Below are positions 6,692 to 14,758 of a DNA stretch of 16,853 nt, piece after piece. The notes beneath the pieces are model-generated. The model saw only the letters and a program-made list of their open reading frames with translations. It was not told the DNA's origin and did no database searches. The position numbers and the translations under genes were made by a program. The stretch lies in NCBI GenBank assembly GCA_964415185.1, contig CAYPZI010000055.1:1-16853 (forward strand), read 5' to 3'. The stretch's first letter is position 1, and every line of letters begins with the position of its first letter. The DNA is from CAYVBJ01 sp964415185. GTDB taxonomy: Bacteria; Bacteroidota; Rhodothermia; Balneolales; Balneolaceae.

Positions 6692-7960
6692 CTACGTTTT
6701 CCGCTTCTTCTTTTCGGCAGCAGGGAACAGGATATTATTTAGAATCAACCTGTACCCCGGGCTGTTCGGGTGCAGGCTTAGATCTGTTGGCGGATCATTC
6801 ACCCTGTGAGTGTAATCTTCCGGATCGTGGCCTCCGTAGAATGTAAATGTCCCGAGGCCATGATTTCCATGGATATATTTTACCTTGTCAAGCCCGGGTG
6901 ATTCAGCCAGTATTACTACGTTGTTTTTGACCTTGTCTTTTTGAAATGCTGTGGCCTGTCCAAAAAAACCGCGAATGCTGCTCACATGATTTTGTGTCAG
7001 CATCGTAGGTACAGGATCCCACTTAGCTGAAAAATCGAAAAGAGTGAAATAATCCAGGCTTTCACTGATCCGGTTGATATCAATTTCAACATCAATATCT
7101 GAATGTTCGTATTCAAACGGATCAATAATTGGGTTGAAATTTTCAAAAGCAAGTGTTTTAGAAAAATCAAGTTTCTGAGTTGCATCCGGATCTACCGGAT
7201 CACCGTCGAATTGAGAAGGTGCAATGTCAACATCTTCTGTGGCAAGAGTGATGTCGAAAGTGTCTGTTCCGGAACACATAGCAAATAAAAATCCGCCTTC
7301 GGCAACATACGATTTAATGGTTTTGGCAACGGTAAGCTTTAATTCACTCACTTTTTCGAACCCAAGCCTCTCAGCTGTTTCCTCAAGAAAATTCACTCTT
7401 GAAATATACCAGGGATGGTTTCTGTATACGGCCCAAAATTTTCCATACTGTCCGGTAAAATCCTCATGGTGAAGATGAAGCCAGTCATAATCATTCAGTT
7501 TGCCGTTGAGAACATCTTCATCGTATATAACATCATAGGGAACTTCTGCATAGTCAAGTGCAAGAGTAACGGCATCATCCCAGGGCATAGCCTGAGGCGG
7601 GGAATAGACAGCGATTTTTGGTGCTTTTTCGAGATTGATGGGAGTCATATTTGCCTGTGGGCTTTCAACCTGGTCTAAAATTTGCCGCGCCTCGGTTTCA
7701 GTAATAATTTCAGCTTTTACGTCCCGAATTCTGCTTTTTCTGACAATATCATTGGTGTTTTGAGTAATAAAACTGCCGCCTTTATAATTTAAGAGCCAGA
7801 TTCCTGAATTTCCTTCCGTCAGGTGATTGAATATGATTCCGTATGCTTTGAGATGATTCGTCTGAGAGGCATCCATGGAAATGAGCACACGCTCTTGAGC
7901 AAAAGATGTCTGGCCAAACACGAGAAAAAATAGAAGGATGAACGCTGAATACTTTTTCAT
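6692..7960 (-). CDS. Secreted GATase-like protein (often labelled 'asparagine synthetase B')
   Basis: 422 aa with a Sec signal peptide (about 1-21; probable cleavage after SFA, before Gln22), so it is exported. I recognise the overall type from Bacteroidota, where it is commonly annotated asparagine synthetase B. The sequence shows neither an N-terminal nucleophile Cys2 glutaminase domain nor an ATP-pyrophosphatase domain, so that name is unlikely to describe its activity. Visible features: LHLHHEDFTGQYGKF (161-175), GGFLFAMCSGTDTFDI (222-237) with Cys229 at a nucleophile-elbow-like place, YGGHDPEDYTHR (375-386) and a basic tail. These suggest a class I glutamine-amidotransferase/ThuA-like fold. 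It starts 9 nt after the TPR gene, without Shine-Dalgarno, as the last gene of the maf operon. Substrate and reaction are unknown. Confidence 0.88.
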   Translation of the reverse strand: MKKYSAFILLFFLVFGQTSFAQERVLISMDASQTNHLKAYGIIFNHLTEGNSGIWLLNYKGGSFITQNTNDIVRKSRIRDVKAEIITETEARQILDQVESPQANMTPINLEKAPKIAVYSPPQAMPWDDAVTLALDYAEVPYDVIYDEDVLNGKLNDYDWLHLHHEDFTGQYGKFWAVYRNHPWYISRVNFLEETAERLGFEKVSELKLTVAKTIKSYVAEGGFLFAMCSGTDTFDITLATEDVDIAPSQFDGDPVDPDATQKLDFSKTLAFENFNPIIDPFEYEHSDIDVEIDINRISESLDYFTLFDFSAKWDPVPTMLTQNHVSSIRGFFGQATAFQKDKVKNNVVILAESPGLDKVKYIHGNHGLGTFTFYGGHDPEDYTHRVNDPPTDLSLHPNSPGYRLILNNILFPAAEKKKRKT

Positions 7961-7969
7961 GATTTACTA

Positions 7970-9871
7970 TTACGTATTATTTTCCTGAATATTTCGTATT
8001 TCTTGTCTTGCAAAGGGCGCGTAAAAGCCGTTTGGAAACTCTATCAAAAGCTCTTCATAATATCTAATCAAATCAGATTCCGATGGAATTTCATATATAT
8101 CAGAAACGGCAGTTGAATTGTTTATTGCCTCCTTGTCTTTCAATTTATCGGAGTTGTATAAAATTTTAGAAATTCGTGCTCTTTCCCAGAGTAATCTTTC
8201 TCTGAGCGGACTGTTATTTCCATCTTTGATCAAAATTTTCAGTTCGTCAATCAAAGATATTTGCAATGGCATGGGAGAACGGGATAAAAGTTCGATCAGG
8301 GCATTGTCTTTTAGCGGATTGGCCGGATCATTCATCACAACTTTAAATAAGTCGACTGCATTATCATACTGTCCCGTCTCAAGTTCATAAAGAGCAGATG
8401 AAAAATCGTCCAAAAAAGAACCGGTAGAATCTGCCTGAAGGCCTTCCTGTATCCAAAGTCTCAATTTCAGGGCATCATTTGCAAAATAAGAAGTTTCACG
8501 TCTTTCAAGAGATTGTAGCTGTATTTTCGAAAACTCATAGTCTTTGGAAAAGAAATCGGCTTGACTTAGCAGATAGCGTACATTTTCTGTAAGCTGTGAA
8601 GTCTCGGTAACCCTGCTTGCACGAGTCAGTAACTGTCGGGCTCTTGTAAAATTACCGGTAAAGATATGAAGCCTGCCCTCAGCATAGAGTTTATGGGCTT
8701 CATATTCGGTATCATTCAGCTCAGAAAGCCTGTTTTGCCAATCCCTGGCCCCTTCAATATTGGAAAATATATCGAGCGACATGTCAAACTGCTTTACATA
8801 TACCTCGCCTATTCGGTCATATCTCGATGCTTCCTCTGCTAATTGGCTGTTTAATTCATATGATTTTTGAAAAAGCTGCATCTGTCGATTGTAAGAATCA
8901 GTACTAAAATCCTGGATATACTGAGCCCAGTCGTAATAGACATTTGCAAGCTGATGCATCGACCGGAAGCGAATGGTTGTAGTGCCTCTTTCTATATAAT
9001 ACTGGTATCCCTCTGCAGCGAGCTCAAACTCATTCACGGAATTCAACTGGCTAGCTACCGAATAGAGTGAGTAATTGAGCCCGTTAGTTGTTGATTCATA
9101 TTGGCGCGATACTATAAGTGCCCTGCGGTATTGTCCGGTTTCAATAAGCATCCATGTCAGCAGCTGGTGAAGCTCCTGATATGCTTCGTGTTTCGTGTCC
9201 AGGTTCAGCAAATAGTCTTCGAGTTCAATTGCAGCTGTTTCATACAATGTATTATCACGCATTCTGAGTAAGCGCTGCTGTACATAAGTAATCTGATCCG
9301 GTGAATTGGTAACCAGTTTAAAATACTCACTCATCGCTTCCTGGTAATTGCCGGATTGCATTAAAGAGCTGGCAAGTTCATTGGTGAATAGCGAGTTGTT
9401 GCCGGCAAGCTCTCTTGCTTTTCTGTATAAATCGACTGAGGCTTCATATTCCCTGCGGCTCATCATTGAAGAACCGACATTGTAATAGGTCTGTATTGAA
9501 TTTTTGTTTTCAGATACAACTTCATCCCAGATATCCAGTGCCTTTTTCCGCGCTCCCATCGTGTGGTAAATTTCACCCATCCGTATTTTGGTCTGCACCA
9601 CAGACCGGTTGTTTGTCAATTGATCCTGAGAAACTTCAATAGCTTTTTCAAAATCCTTGGTACTGACAAGGGCTTCAACATATCTGTCGTAAAATATAAA
9701 TACCCCTGGATTGCCTTCATGAAGTTGTCTGAACATCATCTTTGCCTCTTCATATTTCTGTTGCTGAAGAAGCCGGTTGGCCGTCGAATAATCAATACTT
9801 TGAGCGACCGATACAGCCGGGCTTAAAATTAAAATCAGAATAAAAAACGTTGTAAAGCGATACTTTCTCAT
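7970..9871 (-). CDS. Secreted or periplasmic tetratricopeptide (TPR) repeat protein
   Basis: 633 aa with a signal peptide (about 1-23, VSVA before Gln24), then a long helical-repeat array. TPR-like helix pairs are clearest at about 28-200 (for example YEEAKMMFRQLHEGNP and YEASVDLYRKARELAGN) and continue more loosely to about 500. The C-terminal 130 residues resemble a TolA/YbgF-type run of TPRs, with YYEELLIEFPNGFYAPFARQ near the end. No catalytic motif is visible, so a scaffolding role at the cell envelope is the likely general function. It lies between maf (22 nt upstream) and the GATase-like gene (9 nt downstream) on the same strand, so the three are probably one transcript. A specific partner or family name cannot be given; a complex with the neighbouring secreted protein is inference from adjacency. 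Confidence 0.9.
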   Translation of the reverse strand: MRKYRFTTFFILILILSPAVSVAQSIDYSTANRLLQQQKYEEAKMMFRQLHEGNPGVFIFYDRYVEALVSTKDFEKAIEVSQDQLTNNRSVVQTKIRMGEIYHTMGARKKALDIWDEVVSENKNSIQTYYNVGSSMMSRREYEASVDLYRKARELAGNNSLFTNELASSLMQSGNYQEAMSEYFKLVTNSPDQITYVQQRLLRMRDNTLYETAAIELEDYLLNLDTKHEAYQELHQLLTWMLIETGQYRRALIVSRQYESTTNGLNYSLYSVASQLNSVNEFELAAEGYQYYIERGTTTIRFRSMHQLANVYYDWAQYIQDFSTDSYNRQMQLFQKSYELNSQLAEEASRYDRIGEVYVKQFDMSLDIFSNIEGARDWQNRLSELNDTEYEAHKLYAEGRLHIFTGNFTRARQLLTRASRVTETSQLTENVRYLLSQADFFSKDYEFSKIQLQSLERRETSYFANDALKLRLWIQEGLQADSTGSFLDDFSSALYELETGQYDNAVDLFKVVMNDPANPLKDNALIELLSRSPMPLQISLIDELKILIKDGNNSPLRERLLWERARISKILYNSDKLKDKEAINNSTAVSDIYEIPSESDLIRYYEELLIEFPNGFYAPFARQEIRNIQENNT

Positions 9872-9893
9872 TTTAAATGGTATGAAAAGTTAT

Positions 9894-10499
9894 TCAATTC
9901 AAAATTGCATTTGCCAGAACAGGTTCAAATTTTTTCAGCCTTTCGTAAAACAATTGCAATGGAAATCCAACTACATTATAATAGTCGCCGGTAATTGATT
10001 TAACAAACAAGCTGCCAAGATCGTCCTGTATTCCATAAGCACCTGCTTTATCCATCGGATCCGAGGAATCGATGTAAGAATCAATTTCTTCCGGTGTAAG
10101 TTCTGCAAACGTAACGGATGTAATCTGGTGAAACGTATCCGATTGTATGACCTGATGGTTATTACCGGTTTTTAAAAGGCAAACACCTGTATAAACCGAA
10201 TGAGAAGTACCCGAAAGTGAACTCAGAATATTACGGGCATTCTTTTTATCGGAAGGCTTCCCTATGATCCGGTCATTTTGTACTACAATGGTATCCGCTG
10301 CAATGATGAGGGAATCATTGTGTTTGGATGATACATTTTTTGCCTTGGCCTTAGCAATTCGCATGCATGTTTTATCGGGCGGTTCGCCCTCGATCAGTAC
10401 CTCGTCAATAGCCGATGGGGAAATATCAAACTGAAGGCCGATTTGATTCAGCAGTTTGGCTCTTCTTGGGCTGGAAGATGCAAGAATAACATTCGGCAC
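9894..10499 (-). CDS. maf: Maf family nucleoside triphosphate pyrophosphatase (GTG start)
   Basis: 201 aa, the normal Maf length, cytoplasmic. Maf proteins hydrolyse non-canonical or pyrimidine nucleoside triphosphates to monophosphate and pyrophosphate, and some influence septum formation. Motifs: ASSSPRR (7-13), AADTIVV (67-73) with Asp69, GKPSDKKNA (80-88), and DKAGAYGIQ (150-158), which with SPRR best fits the YhdE-type dTTP/UTP pyrophosphatase group rather than the YceF m7GTP group. The start is GTG at 10497-10499: the Maf fold begins right there (PNVILASSSPRR), and the frame upstream offers no ATG, GTG or TTG nearby. It is the first gene of a minus-strand operon with the TPR and GATase-like genes. 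A TATAAT lies about 31-36 nt upstream of the start. Confidence 0.94.
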   Translation of the reverse strand: MPNVILASSSPRRAKLLNQIGLQFDISPSAIDEVLIEGEPPDKTCMRIAKAKAKNVSSKHNDSLIIAADTIVVQNDRIIGKPSDKKNARNILSSLSGTSHSVYTGVCLLKTGNNHQVIQSDTFHQITSVTFAELTPEEIDSYIDSSDPMDKAGAYGIQDDLGSLFVKSITGDYYNVVGFPLQLFYERLKKFEPVLANAILN

Positions 10500-10529
10500 G
10501 ATTCTGCTAATATTGTGTTTTTCAATTTT

Positions 10530-10535
10530 ATTATA
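10530..10535 (-). promoter_or_regulatory. Candidate -10 box for the maf operon
   Basis: The minus strand reads TATAAT here, a full match to the sigma70 -10 consensus, 30 bp upstream of the GTG start of maf. No good -35 hexamer lies 16-18 bp upstream (the 17-bp position reads CTTAAA), so this is half a promoter by sequence. The 94-bp divergent spacer (10500-10593) must also drive the plus-strand operon; I found no clear promoter for that direction. Confidence 0.35.
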
Positions 10536-10593
10536 AATGAATAACTTATTCGTTTAAGTCTTAATTCCAAAATTAAATTTAAAGCAAGTCATT

Positions 10594-10854
10594 ATGCCCA
10601 GCGGCCGCAGACATAACAAAAAACAAAGTGACCCCATGTTGTTTTCTCCTCTTAATTACAAACTCTTGGGTTTGGGGGTTCTTTTGGTGATAGCCGGTTT
10701 TACGGGAATGTATCTCGAAAATGAATTCAAGGGTTTTATTTCTCTATATATCTCTCCGATCGTTATCATGTCCGGTTATATAACAGTAATTTTTGCAATT
10801 TTGAAAAAAGATTCATCATCACAGGGTAAAGATGCAAACCACGCTGCTTCGTAA
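10594..10854 (+). CDS. Small two-helix membrane protein, DUF3098-like
   Basis: 86 aa with a basic N-terminus (about 1-20), two hydrophobic helices (about 22-40 and 49-69) joined by a short loop, and a polar tail (70-86). The pattern NYKLLGLGVLLVIAGF, then an acidic loop, then SPIVIMSGYITVIFAI resembles the DUF3098 family of Bacteroidota, but I cannot confirm that without a profile search. Function is unknown. The first Met is preferred because it includes the basic region, though Met15 is a possible alternative start. Its 3' end overlaps the DUF92 gene by 23 bp, which supports a real, translated gene. It is first in a plus-strand operon, divergent from maf. Confidence 0.75.
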   Translation: MPSGRRHNKKQSDPMLFSPLNYKLLGLGVLLVIAGFTGMYLENEFKGFISLYISPIVIMSGYITVIFAILKKDSSSQGKDANHAAS

Positions 10855-11701
10855 TGCAGACCGAATTCTGAATTATATTTTAGGGTTTATTCTGGTTCTG
10901 ATATTTTTGCTGGAAGCCCGTGCAGATGATCATATACGAATGATGCTTGGACTTGGTCTTTCTTTGATAATAGGAATTCTGGCATTTCTTTTAAACTGGC
11001 TGTCGCTGGACGGCATGAGAGCCGCAGTTTTGTTTGGAACTGCCGTTTTGGGAACCGGTGGATGGCTTCCGGCTTCTGCTGTACTCGTTTTCTTCATAAG
11101 CAGCAGCATACTCTCCAAAAGAACACCGGGTGAAAATGAAGTTGCCGAAGCGTTTTTAGCCTCAAGAACCAAAGCCAGAAGAGATGGATGGCAGGTATGG
11201 GCAAATGGTTTTTGGGTTGTCTTTTTTTTGATTGCCTGGTTTATTTTCGAAGAATCTGCACATTTAATTGCTGCTTATGCGGCAATTTCTGTGGCTGTGT
11301 CCGACACATGGGCCACTGAAGTAGGATGCAGGAATCCAGGTAAAACAGTTTTAATCACTTCTTTAAAAAAAGTAGAGCCGGGTACCGACGGAGGAATAAG
11401 TTTTAAGGGAATGGTTGCGGCACTTGCCGGTGCACTTCTCATACCGCTTTTACTTTTCCCGGTTTCCAACCGGGTTGACCTGACAGTTGCTTTAGTCATA
11501 GCCATCAGCGGTTTTGCAGGCAGCCTTTTGGATTCTCTTCTCGGCGCAAAATTCCAATATCAAATTAAAGATGAGAAGAGTTCCGAAAACAACGTACTTT
11601 CTGACGAAAACATGAACAGCATCATAAACTGGGCAGCTACAGGATTCGGAGCTGTACTTGCAATAATACTAACTCAATTTTTAATCTATGAAGTGGTATA
11701 A
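10832..11701 (+). CDS. DUF92 family integral membrane protein
   Basis: 289 aa with about seven to eight membrane helices. DUF92 hallmarks are present: QVWANG (121-126), SDTWATEVG (157-165), VEPGTDGGIS (181-190) and GSLLDSLLGA (230-239). The family is related to plant VTE6, a phytyl-phosphate kinase in tocopherol synthesis, and to polyprenol/dolichol-kinase-like proteins. A lipid- or prenyl-phosphate kinase role is therefore possible, but the bacterial members are uncharacterised. The ATG at 10832 lies inside the preceding gene (23-bp overlap) with a weak AGGG 5 nt upstream, and the first helix starts about 12 residues in, which fits this start. The 3' end overlaps the symporter start by 14 bp. 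Three overlapping genes in a row suggest translational coupling. Confidence 0.9.
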   Translation: MQTTLLRNADRILNYILGFILVLIFLLEARADDHIRMMLGLGLSLIIGILAFLLNWLSLDGMRAAVLFGTAVLGTGGWLPASAVLVFFISSSILSKRTPGENEVAEAFLASRTKARRDGWQVWANGFWVVFFLIAWFIFEESAHLIAAYAAISVAVSDTWATEVGCRNPGKTVLITSLKKVEPGTDGGISFKGMVAALAGALLIPLLLFPVSNRVDLTVALVIAISGFAGSLLDSLLGAKFQYQIKDEKSSENNVLSDENMNSIINWAATGFGAVLAIILTQFLIYEVV

Positions 11702-12992
11702 AAAACTGCATTGGCAAATTATAATCGGAATGATTCTGGGATTGATCTGGGGGCTCATCTCGAGTGCAACAGGCATGAATGAATTTACTTCGGGTTATAT
11801 CAGGCCGTTCGGAACTATTTTTATCACAATGCTCAAGCTGATTGCAGTTCCGCTGGTTCTGGCATCACTTGTAGTTGGCGTGAGCAGCCTTAATGACATG
11901 ACCAAATTATCCCGAATGGGAGGGAAGACCGTTGGGATTTATATGATTACAACTGTATTTGCAATAACAATCGGATTGACGCTTGTGAATGTCATACAGC
12001 CGGGTGAGACACTTCCGGCTGGTACGCAGGAGAGCCTTATGGCCAGCTACAGTGAAAACCTTGAAGGAAGGGAAGATGCGGCTGAGCTGGTAACCGAAAG
12101 AAATCTCCTCGATTTTTTTGTGGATATAGTACCAGAAAATATTGTTGAATCGGCATCCGATAATTCTAATATGTTGCAGATTGTATTTGTAGCGATATTG
12201 CTTGGAATCGGTATCATCAGTATCCCTGTGCAAAAAGGAGCCGTACTGATTGATTTCTTTGATTCCCTGAATGAGGTGATCATCAAGATTGTGGATTTTA
12301 TTATGATAACCGCACCTTACGGTGTGTTTGCCCTGATGGCAGTTGTGATTGTGGATCTTGCAGGCGATGACCTCGGCCAGGCCATGAATTTGTTATATGC
12401 CCTTGGCTGGTATTGTGCAGCCGTTGTAATCGGCTTGATTTTACATGTAGTCCTGGTTTATTCAGCATTGTTTAAGGTATTCAGCAATATGAAGCTGATC
12501 GATTTCTTTAAAGCCATACGGCCTGCCATACTTCTTGGCTTCAGTACAAGCTCGAGTATGGCAACATTGCCCGTTACCATGGAGAGAGTCGAGAAAAATC
12601 TCGGGGTGGGAGAAGAGGTTTCAAGCTTTGTGCTGCCCGTAGGTGCTACCATTAACATGGACGGTACCAGCCTTTACCAGGCGATTGCAGCCGTTTTTAT
12701 TGCACAGGCAGTCGGGATTGATTTGACCATTGGCCAGCAGCTTACCATTGTGCTGACAGCCACCATGGCATCTATTGGGGCGGCAGGAGTTCCGGGTGCC
12801 GGAATCATTATGCTGGTTATTGTTTTACAGGCGATTGAAGTTCCGGTTGAAGGAATTGCCCTTATTCTCGGGGTAGACAGGATATTGGATATGTGCCGTA
12901 CCGCCGTAAACATAACGGGCGATGCAGCCGTATCCGTTGCAGTAGCGCATACCGAAGGCATGCTGGGACCCCTTCATTTTGATGAGGATTGA
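11688..12992 (+). CDS. DAACS-family acidic amino acid/dicarboxylate:cation symporter
   Basis: 434 aa inner-membrane secondary transporter of the glutamate/aspartate (GltP, GltPh, DctA) family, taking up substrate with Na+ or H+. Signature elements: serine-rich hairpin STSSSMATLP (286-295), NMDGT (323-327), GAAGVPGAG (364-372) and DMCRTAVNITGD (401-412). By alignment with GltPh, Asp401, Arg404, Thr405 and Asn408 match the substrate-binding Asp394, Arg397, Thr398 and Asn401. The retained Arg favours an acidic substrate (aspartate, glutamate or C4-dicarboxylate) over a neutral one. The NMDGT motif is compatible with Na+ coupling. There is an extended loop at about 105-150, predicted non-cytoplasmic. 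The start overlaps DUF92 by 14 bp and lacks Shine-Dalgarno, so it is probably coupled to it. It is last in its operon, followed by paired palindromes. Confidence 0.93.
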   Translation: MKWYKKLHWQIIIGMILGLIWGLISSATGMNEFTSGYIRPFGTIFITMLKLIAVPLVLASLVVGVSSLNDMTKLSRMGGKTVGIYMITTVFAITIGLTLVNVIQPGETLPAGTQESLMASYSENLEGREDAAELVTERNLLDFFVDIVPENIVESASDNSNMLQIVFVAILLGIGIISIPVQKGAVLIDFFDSLNEVIIKIVDFIMITAPYGVFALMAVVIVDLAGDDLGQAMNLLYALGWYCAAVVIGLILHVVLVYSALFKVFSNMKLIDFFKAIRPAILLGFSTSSSMATLPVTMERVEKNLGVGEEVSSFVLPVGATINMDGTSLYQAIAAVFIAQAVGIDLTIGQQLTIVLTATMASIGAAGVPGAGIIMLVIVLQAIEVPVEGIALILGVDRILDMCRTAVNITGDAAVSVAVAHTEGMLGPLHFDED

Positions 12993-13031
12993 TTTGAGAA
13001 CGGTGAAAAATGAGTAGTGTCATGTCAATCA

Positions 13032-13046
13032 AAACCTGTCAGGTTT
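13032..13046. repeat. 15-bp palindrome AAACCTGTCAGGTTT, copy 1
   Basis: Seven-base arms around a central T. It lies 40 bp after the symporter stop. It is the exact reverse complement of the copy at 13086-13100, so it can fold alone or pair with it into a 15-bp stem with a 39-nt loop. It has no long T-tract. Plausible as a 3'-end element of the symporter transcript, a REP-like repeat or a regulator site. Confidence 0.75.
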
Positions 13047-13085
13047 GTACAGTGTAAATCTATGCTTTTTGATTTTAATTGAATA

Positions 13086-13100
13086 AAACCTGACAGGTTT
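13086..13100. repeat. 15-bp palindrome AAACCTGACAGGTTT, copy 2
   Basis: Same arms as copy 1 but with a central A, hence the inverted orientation of the same element; the starts are 54 bp apart. It lies 141 bp before the atpD start. The match stops exactly at the element edges on both sides, which fits a discrete repeat unit rather than one long chance inverted repeat. Confidence 0.75.
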
Positions 13101-13155
13101 CAACTCATATTGGAAATCTGAAAAAGAGACCACATCACCAATTCTTCATTGCTTT

Positions 13156-13184
13156 TTGACTTCTAAACGGGTACCTTTTAAAGC
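13156..13184 (+). promoter_or_regulatory. Weak candidate promoter for atpDC
   Basis: TTGACT (13156-13161), 17-nt spacer, TAAAGC (13179-13184). The -35 is good but the -10 is poor. It is noted because the same TTGACT hexamer with a 17-nt spacer occurs ahead of korA. The leader to the atpD ATG would be about 50 nt. Confidence 0.22.
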
Positions 13185-13241
13185 TGTTAAACAGAACATT
13201 TTTCTTCACAAAAAAGAACGCAAAAAAGTAAACAACCACGG

Positions 13242-14735
13242 ATGAATAAAGGAACAGTTGCCCAGGTAATCGGGCCGGTCGTAGATGTCGATTTTAAACA
13301 GGGTGAGATACCAAAATTGTTGCATGCACTTTACATTGAAAGAGAAGATAAATCAAAACTTTTTTTAGAAGTTGCCCAGCATCTGGGTGAAAACAGGGTC
13401 CGGACGATTGCCATGGACTCAACCGATGGACTTGTCAGAAAAACGCCTGTCTATGATACAGGAAAACCCATTTCAATGCCTATCGGTGAAGATATCAGGG
13501 GACGTCTTTTCAACGTTGTGGGTGAATCGATTGACGGGATCAAGGCTCCCGAGGGGAAGGAGAGATACCCGATCCACCGTCCGGCTCCCGATTTTGAGGA
13601 TCTGGCTACTTCAACCGAGATGCTTGAAACGGGAATCAAGGTTGTAGACCTACTCTGTCCCTATGCAAAAGGCGGTAAAATCGGGCTTTTTGGAGGTGCG
13701 GGTGTAGGCAAAACCGTACTTATCATGGAGCTCATTAACAATATTGCCAAGGCACATGCCGGGCTGTCGGTTTTTGCTGGAGTGGGTGAGAGAACACGTG
13801 AAGGTAATGACCTGCTAAGGGAGATGATCGAATCGGGTGTTATCCAATACGGTGACGAATTTAAGGAAGCCATGGAAAATGGCGAGTGGAACCTCTCCCT
13901 TGTTGATGAAGAGAAACTGAAAGAAAGCCAGGCAACACTCGTATTCGGACAGATGAATGAACCGCCGGGAGCTCGTGCACGTGTGGCACTTTCCGGTCTG
14001 ACGGTCGCCGAATATTTCCGTGACCAGGTAAGTAAGGATATTCTTCTGTTTATTGATAATATTTTCCGGTTTACCCAGGCCGGGTCCGAAGTATCAGCCC
14101 TGCTTGGACGAATGCCCTCCGCTGTAGGCTACCAGCCGACGCTTGCAACCGAGATGGGCGACCTTCAGGAACGCATTACATCAACTAAAAGCGGATCGAT
14201 TACATCCGTGCAGGCCATTTACGTTCCCGCCGATGACTTGACGGATCCCGCACCTGCTACTACGTTCTCGCACCTTGATGCAACGACGGTATTGAGCAGG
14301 GCACTGACACAAATCGGTATCTATCCTGCAGTGGATCCACTGGATTCAACTTCGCGTATCAACGATCCGAAGATAGTTGGCAAAGAACATTATGAATGTG
14401 CCCAGAACGTGAAAGAGATTTTGCAGAAATATAAAGACCTGCAGGACATCATCGCCATTTTGGGTATGGATGAACTTTCTGATGAAGATAAACTGGTAGT
14501 ATCAAGGGCAAGGCGAGTTCAGAGGTTCCTGAGTCAGCCGTTCTTCGTTGCACAGCAGTTCACCGGCCAGGAAGGAAAGTATGTAAAGATCGATGACACC
14601 ATTAAAGGCTTCAATATGATTATGGATGGCGAGCTGGATCATCTGCCTGAAAATTCCTTCCACCTGGTGGGAACCATTGAGGAAGCCGTCGAAAAAGGTG
14701 AGAGGCTGATGGCCGAAGCTGAAGCTGCCGAATAA
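13242..14735 (+). CDS. atpD: F1 ATP synthase beta subunit
   Basis: Catalytic subunit of F1Fo ATP synthase, 497 aa, on the cytoplasmic face of the inner membrane. Walker A GGAGVGKT (151-158), GERTREG with the catalytic Glu183 (182-188), Walker B LLFID ending at Asp272, and DELSDED (410-416) are intact. Compared with the E. coli protein there is an insert of about 25 residues (roughly 201-229, including EFKEAMENGEWNLSLVDEEK) just before ATLVFGQMNEPPGA. I recall the same insert in Bacteroidota beta subunits, so it supports the lineage assignment. The ATG has no Shine-Dalgarno. atpC follows 23 nt downstream. No other ATP synthase gene is in the window, so the alpha, gamma, delta and Fo genes must be elsewhere, a split known from Chlorobi and relatives. 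Confidence 0.98.
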   Translation: MNKGTVAQVIGPVVDVDFKQGEIPKLLHALYIEREDKSKLFLEVAQHLGENRVRTIAMDSTDGLVRKTPVYDTGKPISMPIGEDIRGRLFNVVGESIDGIKAPEGKERYPIHRPAPDFEDLATSTEMLETGIKVVDLLCPYAKGGKIGLFGGAGVGKTVLIMELINNIAKAHAGLSVFAGVGERTREGNDLLREMIESGVIQYGDEFKEAMENGEWNLSLVDEEKLKESQATLVFGQMNEPPGARARVALSGLTVAEYFRDQVSKDILLFIDNIFRFTQAGSEVSALLGRMPSAVGYQPTLATEMGDLQERITSTKSGSITSVQAIYVPADDLTDPAPATTFSHLDATTVLSRALTQIGIYPAVDPLDSTSRINDPKIVGKEHYECAQNVKEILQKYKDLQDIIAILGMDELSDEDKLVVSRARRVQRFLSQPFFVAQQFTGQEGKYVKIDDTIKGFNMIMDGELDHLPENSFHLVGTIEEAVEKGERLMAEAEAAE

Positions 14736-14758
14736 CATCTGATTATCAACTGAAAATT

